DNA of 10,933 bases from Lachnospiraceae bacterium (GTDB taxonomy: Bacteria; Bacillota; Clostridia; Lachnospirales; Anaerotignaceae), in contig JAQVIB010000046.1 in NCBI GenBank assembly GCA_028695945.1, forward strand, positions 1 to 10,933, read 5' to 3'. The stretch's first letter is position 1; each line of letters opens with the position of its first letter. Of this stretch, positions 6,574-10,933 are shown piece by piece. A program made the translations under genes and the position numbers. The notes under the pieces were generated by a model that did not search any database, was not told the DNA's origin, and worked only from the letters and a program-made list of their open reading frames with translations.

Positions 6574-7851
6574 CTATATCTGTTCTAGTGCTTGTTTCAA
6601 ATCATCAATAATATCGCCAATGTTCTCAGTGCCTACAGAAAAACGAATTAAATCTGGTGCAATTCCTGCGTCTCTTAATTGTTCATCTGAAAGCTGTCGG
6701 TGAGTATGACTTGCCGGGTGTAATAGGCAAGTTTTGCTGTCAGCCACATGTGTTACTATAGAAGCTAAATTCAGTTTGTCCATAAACTGAATTGAAATGT
6801 CTCTTCCACCTTTTATTCCGAATGCCAATACTCCACATGTACCATCTGGCAGATATTTTTTAGCTAAGTAGTGATGCTTATCACTTTCCAAATCAGGATA
6901 ATGAACCCACGCAACTTTATCATGTTTTTCCAGAAATTTTGCTACCGCCAAAGCGTTTTCACAATGCCTCTTCATTCTAAGATGAAGCGTTTCTAACCCC
7001 AAATTAATATAGAACGCATTTTGTGGAGATTGAATAGAGCCAAAGTCACGCATTAACTGTGCCGTTGCCTTGGTAATATATGCACCTTTCCCAAACTTTT
7101 GGGCATATATGATACCATGGTAAGAATCATCTGGTGTGGTTAGACCTGGGTATTTATCTGCATACGTCATCCAGTTAAAATTTCCGCTATCTACAATACA
7201 GCCTCCAACGCTTACTCCATGACCATCCATGTATTTAGTTGTTGAATGCGTTACAATATCTGCACCCCACTCAAATGGTCGGCAGTTTATTGGAGTGGCA
7301 AATGTATTATCAACAATAAGTGGTACACCATGTGAATGAGCTAGGTTTGCAAATTTTTCAAAATCGAAAACAGAAATAGTGGGATTTGTAATTGTTTCGC
7401 CGAAAACTGCCTTTGTATTTGCCTTAAAATACTTTGCTAACTCTTCTTCTGGCAAATCCTGATCTACAAAGGTACATTCAATTCCCATTTTTTTCATTGT
7501 TACGCCAAACAGATTATATGTACCACCATAAATTGCAGATGAGGCAATAAAATGGTCGCCTGCTTCGCAAATATTAAATATGGCATAAAAATTTGCTGCT
7601 TGACCAGATGAGGTGAGCATTGCGGCTGCTCCGCCTTCCATTGCACAAATTTTAGCGGCTACAGCGTCATTAGTGGGGTTTTGGAGCCTTGTATAAAAAT
7701 AACCTTCTGCTTCCAAATCGAATAGCTTACCCATTTCATTGCTGGTATTATATTTAAAAGTTGTGCTTTGAGAAATAGGTAATTGCCTTGCTTCCCCATT
7801 TTTGGGCTTCCATCCTTCATGAATACATTTTGTTTCTATCTTATTTTCCAT
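6574..7851 (-). CDS. metY: O-acetylhomoserine sulfhydrylase (PLP-dependent)
   Basis: It makes homocysteine from O-acetyl-L-homoserine and sulfide, the direct sulfhydrylation route to methionine, in the cytosol. The 425-residue length and sequence are typical of the Cys/Met-metabolism PLP family, MetY branch. Visible motifs are YTRLQNPT (53-60), SSGQAANFYAI (81-91), SAIYGGTYNL (105-114), the cofactor Asp in VDNTFATP (Asp181), and the Schiff-base Lys206 in HSTTKYMDGHG. The C-terminal SVGTENIGDIIDDL is also standard. The long insert after residue 225 separates MetY from cystathionine synthases and lyases. GGAGG lies seven bases before the ATG. It is preceded by a promoter and a MET-box, and a methionine-type LysR gene lies upstream on the same strand, so methionine-responsive activation is likely. 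Related members also act on O-acetylserine, so substrate preference is inferred. Confidence 0.96.
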   Translation of the reverse strand: MENKIETKCIHEGWKPKNGEARQLPISQSTTFKYNTSNEMGKLFDLEAEGYFYTRLQNPTNDAVAAKICAMEGGAAAMLTSSGQAANFYAIFNICEAGDHFIASSAIYGGTYNLFGVTMKKMGIECTFVDQDLPEEELAKYFKANTKAVFGETITNPTISVFDFEKFANLAHSHGVPLIVDNTFATPINCRPFEWGADIVTHSTTKYMDGHGVSVGGCIVDSGNFNWMTYADKYPGLTTPDDSYHGIIYAQKFGKGAYITKATAQLMRDFGSIQSPQNAFYINLGLETLHLRMKRHCENALAVAKFLEKHDKVAWVHYPDLESDKHHYLAKKYLPDGTCGVLAFGIKGGRDISIQFMDKLNLASIVTHVADSKTCLLHPASHTHRQLSDEQLRDAGIAPDLIRFSVGTENIGDIIDDLKQALEQI

Positions 7852-7886
7852 TTCAATTCCTCCATACTATTTTTAAAATTTTATAT

Positions 7887-7914
7887 AGTATAGAGCAGTT
7901 TAAAGGCATTGAAA
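7887..7914 (-). promoter_or_regulatory. metY: Candidate metY promoter
   Basis: On the minus strand: TTTCAA (7909-7914), 16 bases, TATACT (7887-7892), giving a start near 7880 and a ~29-base leader. The -35 is poor, as expected for an activator-dependent promoter. The inverted repeat ATACTAT (7864-7870) and ATAGTAT (7885-7891) straddles the start region and could be an additional half-site pair. Confidence 0.45.
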
Positions 7915-7937
7915 AATACAAAAATATATGTGTTTAG

Positions 7938-7954
7938 TATAGCTTTAAACTATA
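7938..7954 (-). promoter_or_regulatory. MET-box: MtaR/MetR-type LysR operator of metY
   Basis: The 17-mer reads TATAGTTTAAAGCTATA on the minus strand. The streptococcal MET-box known for the LysR regulator MtaR/MetR is TATAGTTTnAAACTATA (from memory); this differs at one of the 16 specified bases. It is also a LysR-type T-N11-A site with GTATAG/CTATAC arms. Its centre is about 66 bp upstream of the predicted metY start, the usual place for a LysR recognition site. Confidence 0.75.
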
Positions 7955-8073
7955 CCCCCACCTGTATTAACATTACTATGCTATGGAAACATTAGAAGGT
8001 TCTCAGCCTGTAGACAAAGTCTACACTCTGTAAATCAAGTCGCAAGTCGACTTGATTTAGCCACTGGTATGAT

Positions 8074-8125
8074 AAAAGTCAGCATTTTCAAATCAGGCTT
8101 AAAAGCCTTGAAAATACTAACTTTT
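8074..8125 (-). ncRNA. Long stem-loop in the array, pairing fully only in minus-strand RNA
   Basis: In minus-strand RNA a 17-bp stem forms (outer bases 8074-8090 and 8109-8125), including two internal G-U pairs. It is followed by a 4-base bulge and an inner AGGCT/AGCCT hairpin. In plus-strand RNA the two G-U positions become A-C mismatches. This is evidence for a structured minus-strand transcript, not proof of a separate RNA gene. Confidence 0.4.
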
Positions 8126-8291
8126 TTTGCGTTACAGCGGAAATAAATTCCGCCTTCACGATTTAAAATGGGAACTCTTTGTTCCCAAACCTTCAGCGAG
8201 TCATTCAAATTTGTGGGTTTGTCTTCAGCCTGCCTTGGACGTTGTCCAAACCTACTTGCTTTTTGAAAAAAGCAAGACCAAAAACTTTTAT

Positions 8292-8317
8292 TAAAACCGC
8301 ATATTTATGCGGTTTTA
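8292..8317 (-). terminator. Probable intrinsic terminator downstream of lysR
   Basis: An 11-bp perfect stem, TAAAACCGCAT and ATGCGGTTTTA with a 4-base loop, GC-rich at its loop-side half and T-rich after it. It is 51 bases past the lysR stop. The GAGGGC-AAA-GCCCTC hairpin starting one base after the stop codon has no U tract, so this later stem is the better terminator candidate. It could act in both directions. Confidence 0.5.
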
Positions 8318-8367
8318 GATGGGTCAATGGGTGAAACCCTTGTGGGTGTTTGAGGGCAAAGCCCTCT

Positions 8368-9279
8368 TTACTTGGCATATTCAGATATATGTATTTTTAA
8401 TGATTCCATGTATGCCTTTCCATACCTGCTAAGTGTCATATTCTTTTGCTTTATTGTACCAACACGCATATATTCTTCTACCCTTAGAGGTTTTGCAATA
8501 ATATTTTCACCGTTTAATTCCTTACTTATTATACCCGTGCTGACTGTATACCCATTTAAGCCAATTACCAAATTAAATAACGTTGCTCTGTCTCTTACTT
8601 TGATGTTTTTATTTCGGTCAAGCGTACTTAGAATTTCTTCTGAAAAATAGAAGGAGTTATAATCTCCTTGCTCAAATGAAAGATACGGATATTCCTCAAG
8701 TTCCTCCATAACTACTTCATTTTTTCCCGCAAGGGGATGCTTTGAACTAATAAAAACGTGTGGCTTTGCAATAAAAAGATCCTCAAATTCCAATCCATTT
8801 TGCTTAATAAGCTTAAAAATTACTTCTTCATTTTTTGATGATGTATAAAGAATACCTATTTCGCTTTTTAGTCTGCTTACATCCTCTATAATTTCATAGG
8901 TTTGTGTTTCTCTAAGGGTGAAATCATACTGAAGTCCTCCAAATTCACGAATTACATCAACAAATGCGTTTACGGCAAAGGAATAATGCTGTGTTGAAAC
9001 AGAAAATCTAGGGCTTTGTTTCTTCACATTTAAAAACTTTTCTTCCAAAAGACTGGCTTGCTCCAACACCTGTCTGGCATAGGCTAGAAATTCATCGCCT
9101 GCGTTTGACACTATAATTCCTTTATTGGTACGATTGAAAATGGTTATCTGCATTTCATTTTCCAATTCTTTAATGGCATTAGTAAGGCTGGGTTGGGAAA
9201 TAAACAATTCCTTTGCCGCTTCGCTTATTGTTCCCTTATCTGCCACAGTAACTACATATTTTAATTGCTGTAATGTCAT
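8368..9279 (-). CDS. LysR-family regulator resembling methionine regulator MtaR/MetR
   Basis: A 303-residue LysR regulator. The N-terminal helix-turn-helix (1-60) reads LQQLKYVVTVADKGTISEAA, then SQPSLTNAIKELENEM. The effector-binding domain starts near 91 with FSVSTQHYSFAVNAF. That segment, and the later YLSFEQGDYNSFYFSEE and VRDRATLFNLV, resemble the streptococcal MtaR/CpsY/MetR branch as I recall it (FSIASQHYDF, YYSENF, VTDRATLNG). I chose the ATG at 9279: AAGGAG (9289-9294) is nine bases upstream. An in-frame TTG at 9288 would have no spacing to that site. A MET-box upstream of metY supports methionine control. A perfect -35 TTGACA lies on the minus strand at 9370-9375, but no good -10 follows at 16-18 bases. 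A TATAAT also occurs at 9319-9324, without a good -35. Confidence 0.9.
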   Translation of the reverse strand: MTLQQLKYVVTVADKGTISEAAKELFISQPSLTNAIKELENEMQITIFNRTNKGIIVSNAGDEFLAYARQVLEQASLLEEKFLNVKKQSPRFSVSTQHYSFAVNAFVDVIREFGGLQYDFTLRETQTYEIIEDVSRLKSEIGILYTSSKNEEVIFKLIKQNGLEFEDLFIAKPHVFISSKHPLAGKNEVVMEELEEYPYLSFEQGDYNSFYFSEEILSTLDRNKNIKVRDRATLFNLVIGLNGYTVSTGIISKELNGENIIAKPLRVEEYMRVGTIKQKNMTLSRYGKAYMESLKIHISEYAK

Positions 9280-9400
9280 TTTTGTCAACTCCTTTTTCCT
9301 ATAAAGCTGTAAATATATATTATAAACTAAAGAATGGCTTTTTTCACGTTAAGTATGTTATATACCTTTTGTCAAGTATTTTTTACAGTAAAAAAGAGTT

Positions 9401-9430
9401 ATTCACATCGGAAAGTGGCAATTCACATCG
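9401..9430. promoter_or_regulatory. Direct-repeat operator, period 20 bp (LytTR-like layout)
   Basis: ATTCACATCG occurs twice, exactly, at 9401-9410 and 9421-9430. The second copy ends six bases before the -35 of the downstream promoter. Two same-face direct repeats about two helical turns apart, just upstream of the -35, is the arrangement used by LytTR-type activators such as AgrA and VirR. The half-site is not an obvious match to their known consensus. Confidence 0.6.
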
Positions 9431-9436
9431 ACTTTA

Positions 9437-9465
9437 TTGAATTTTAGAAAAGATAGGTGTAAAAT
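9437..9465 (+). promoter_or_regulatory. Promoter for the pseudo-receiver/secreted-protein operon
   Basis: TTGAAT (9437-9442), a 17-base spacer and TAAAAT (9460-9465). Transcription would begin near 9472, about 44 bases before the start codon. Confidence 0.55.
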
Positions 9466-9515
9466 TTATCCGTTAAAGAGTGAGCGTACGGGGGTAATAA
9501 AGGAGGGGAAAGTTT

Positions 9516-9881
9516 TTGAATATCTGCATTTGTGAGGAGGACATACTGGAACGAAAAAGGCTTATAAGGCACATAGGCGGATATTACTATGGAAGGCATA
9601 TCCCTATCCGTATTACAGAGTTCGCCTCTGTAGATTTATTGGTAAAAAGCTTGGTGTTTACCGTTGCCGATATTGTAATGGTTTCGCTTAAAGCAGAAAG
9701 TGAAATTGGAGATTTAAGCAACATAAGAAAGCTTTGCAGTTCAAGTGCTTTAATTATTGTTAGCGACACTGAACGCTATGGCATTGAAGCCTATCATCTT
9801 CAAGCAACAGACTATTTGCTAAAGCCTGTTTGCTACAGCCAGCTTTGCAAGGCACTTACACGCTGTGAATTGCTGGTATAG
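9516..9881 (+). CDS. Stand-alone LytTR-type receiver domain lacking the phospho-acceptor Asp
   Basis: A 121-residue protein with only a CheY-like receiver fold. It starts at TTG 9516 with GGAGG (9502-9506) nine bases upstream. The N-terminus MNICICEEDILERKRL has the acidic cluster (Glu7, Glu8, Asp9). ADIVMVSLKA (51-60) aligns with the usual DIVFLDIEM, putting Ser57 where the phosphorylated Asp belongs. SDTERYGIEAYHLQATDYLL, then KPV, is characteristic of receivers in LytTR regulators, with the conserved Lys103. No DNA-binding domain follows: the frame ends at 9881, and the next 90 bases do not encode one. It is likely co-transcribed with the secreted protein. It may act by protein contact, or be a remnant of a full regulator. 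Its name should not imply a phosphorelay. Confidence 0.8.
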   Translation: MNICICEEDILERKRLIRHIGGYYYGRHIPIRITEFASVDLLVKSLVFTVADIVMVSLKAESEIGDLSNIRKLCSSSALIIVSDTERYGIEAYHLQATDYLLKPVCYSQLCKALTRCELLV

Positions 9882-9971
9882 CTAGGGAATACAAGTTTTT
9901 TGCAAGAAAGAAGGGAAGAAAAAACATATTTATTTAAATAATTTTGGGAAAAAGAAGGAGGAAATTTAAAA

Positions 9972-10933
9972 ATGAGAAAAAGACTTTTAAGTATTTTGCT
10001 AACACTTTGTATGGTGTTTAGCTTGCTGCCACAAATGGCAATGGCACAGGAAATACCAATTGGTTATAGCTATGGCGGTGACGTAGGCTCTTCAGGCTTA
10101 GACCTTACCCAAGCACCAAGCAATACCTATTACAAGGCAGGTGACGGTTACATATTGTGGAACGACACAGACAACGACACAGACACCCTAACCTTGAACA
10201 ACGCCACCATAGACACAACCACGGGCAATGCATTTGCACTAACCTTGAAGAGAAATGAAAATGTTACTATTGTAGCGGAAGGGACTAATGTTCTTGTATC
10301 CAATACCGATGGTATTGGTCAAGCGAGTGGTGGAGACGGAGGTGACCGTGCGGATACGGTTATTAAAGGCAGTGGCACTCTTGCAGTTACAAGTGAAGAT
10401 ACAGCACCTTTTGGGTGCAGTGCAATTAGTTTAAATGGGGCACTTACAATTTCAGGAGGCGTGACGGTAACCCCTATTAATAATAAAAATAGTCAAAATT
10501 CCCTTTCTACCCGTGGTGGTATCAGCATAATGGAAAATGCCAGCCTTGGGTTTACCGAAAATACACCTACTGGGGAAATTAAACTTAATACCGGTGGGGA
10601 TATTACTGTAGATACCACAGGAAAAGTGGATGTATCCTATATGTTTATAAACGGAAAATTTATTCATACCAACGGTAAGCTTGCAGATTTATGGGTAACT
10701 GAAGATATTGGCAGTGACTACTGTGTTTGTACTGTGTATAACAACTATACCCTTAAACAGAATGAAACCATTATCGATAGAAATGGTGAAGACGGGCTTA
10801 CTGTACCAAATGGTGCAACCCTTACCATTAATGAGGGTGTAACCCTTACGGTGGAAGATGACGATAATAATGAAATACCAACGATTACTAATCTTGGAAC
10901 TATTATAAACAACGGCACCATTCAATTCCCAGT
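9972..10933 (+). CDS. Large secreted surface protein, N-terminal part (runs off the window)
   Basis: Open from ATG 9972 to the window end (320 codons, no stop), with GGAGG (9957-9961) ten bases upstream. Residues 1-25 are a classic signal peptide (MRKRLLSILLTLCMVFSLLP, then QMAMA, cleavage before QE). The mature part is rich in Thr, Asn, Asp and Gly, with repeating strands such as TLTLNNATID, ISLNGALTISGGVTV, LTVPNGATLTINEGVTLTVE and ITNLGTIINNGTI. That suggests a beta-helix or repeat-rich cell-surface adhesin or carbohydrate-binding protein of a kind common in gut Clostridia. No catalytic or anchoring motif (S-layer homology, sortase) is visible yet; those would lie beyond the edge. It follows the pseudo-receiver by 90 bases with no terminator, so shared transcription is likely. 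A tandem 12-base duplication is present at 10161-10184. Confidence 0.88.
   Translation, partial: MRKRLLSILLTLCMVFSLLPQMAMAQEIPIGYSYGGDVGSSGLDLTQAPSNTYYKAGDGYILWNDTDNDTDTLTLNNATIDTTTGNAFALTLKRNENVTIVAEGTNVLVSNTDGIGQASGGDGGDRADTVIKGSGTLAVTSEDTAPFGCSAISLNGALTISGGVTVTPINNKNSQNSLSTRGGISIMENASLGFTENTPTGEIKLNTGGDITVDTTGKVDVSYMFINGKFIHTNGKLADLWVTEDIGSDYCVCTVYNNYTLKQNETIIDRNGEDGLTVPNGATLTINEGVTLTVEDDDNNEIPTITNLGTIINNGTIQFP
10161..10184 (+). repeat. In-frame tandem 12-bp duplication in the secreted-protein gene
   Basis: AACGACACAGAC occurs twice in immediate succession and encodes NDTD-NDTD. The unit is a multiple of three, so copy changes would keep the frame. Confidence 0.85.

Larger units (their letters stand above)
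8009..8366. repeat. Dense array of about ten short hairpins between metY and lysR
   Basis: These 358 bases hold consecutive inverted repeats, mostly with 3-5 base loops. They are TGTAGAC-AAA-GTCTACA (8009-8025), a 12-bp stem (8031-8059), a 17-bp stem in minus-strand RNA (8074-8125), GCGGAA/TTCCGC (8137-8153), TGGGAAC/GTTCCCA (8169-8187), TTGGAC-GTT-GTCCAA (8235-8249), CTTGCTTTTT/AAAAAGCAAG (8255-8276), an 11-bp stem (8292-8317), GGGT-GAA-ACCC with flanking CAA/TTG (8325-8342) and GAGGGC-AAA-GCCCTC (8352-8366). No protein-coding frame of note covers it. The first hairpin and the TTGGAC hairpin (8235-8249) are each preceded by TCAGCCTG. It may be the structured 3' region of lysR mRNA, a mosaic intergenic repeat, or a non-autonomous mobile element; I cannot name a known family. 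Confidence 0.8.

Noticed and set aside
7852..8008. SAM riboswitch or T-box leader for metY
   Set aside because: The predicted leader is only ~29 bases, and no conserved core of either class is visible; the MET-box explains control better.
8009..8366. CRISPR array
   Set aside because: The stems differ from one another in sequence, and there is no constant repeat with regular spacers.
9280..9288. TTG start for the LysR protein
   Set aside because: It directly abuts the AAGGAG site with no spacer; ATG 9279 has nine bases.
10452..10925. Two minus-strand ORFs near the right end
   Set aside because: They are antisense to the secreted-protein gene, which has a signal peptide, a ribosome site and an unbroken frame.

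Overview
The window is AT-rich (its genes use A/T-ending codons), with strong GGAGG ribosome sites, sigma-A type promoters and a Clostridia-style signal peptide. Together these suggest a low-GC anaerobic Firmicute, probably class Clostridia and perhaps Lachnospiraceae or a relative. I cannot name the genus. The first ~135 bases are clearly GC-richer and belong to something else: a mobile element, a rearrangement, or an assembly join.

Layout: (1) 1-136, foreign-looking GC-rich sequence with an open acidic reading frame, fused into a ridA gene (minus) that loses its C-terminal part. (2) 496-969, an Lrp/AsnC regulator (minus), divergent from aspartate ammonia-lyase aspA (1219-2640, plus); candidate promoters for the two directions share one -35 region. 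(3) 2720-4174, a patch of decayed genes: a nucleoside phosphorylase ppnP with a one-base frameshift, a membrane-anchored TPR-like protein with an in-frame stop, and a minus-strand gene remnant. (4) 4602-6431, an intact sCache-type chemoreceptor with a long leader, ended by a perfect bidirectional terminator. (5) 6574-7851, metY (O-acetylhomoserine sulfhydrylase, minus), with a near-perfect 17-bp MET-box centred about 66 bp upstream of the predicted transcription start. (6) 8009-8366, a dense array of about ten short hairpins. (7) 8368-9279, a LysR regulator resembling the streptococcal methionine regulator MtaR/MetR, the obvious candidate to bind that MET-box. (8) 9401-9465, a 20-bp-period direct repeat abutting a promoter, followed by a stand-alone LytTR-type pseudo-receiver lacking the phospho-acceptor Asp (9516-9881) and a large secreted protein (9972 to beyond the window end).

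How they fit: Lrp, AspA and RidA suggest an amino-acid catabolism locus (aspartate deamination, plus clearance of enamine/imine by-products). LysR plus MET-box plus metY is a coherent methionine/cysteine control circuit. The direct repeat, pseudo-receiver and secreted protein look like a separately regulated surface-protein operon. The most unusual structure is the hairpin array, whose base pairing is better preserved in RNA made from the minus strand than from the plus strand.
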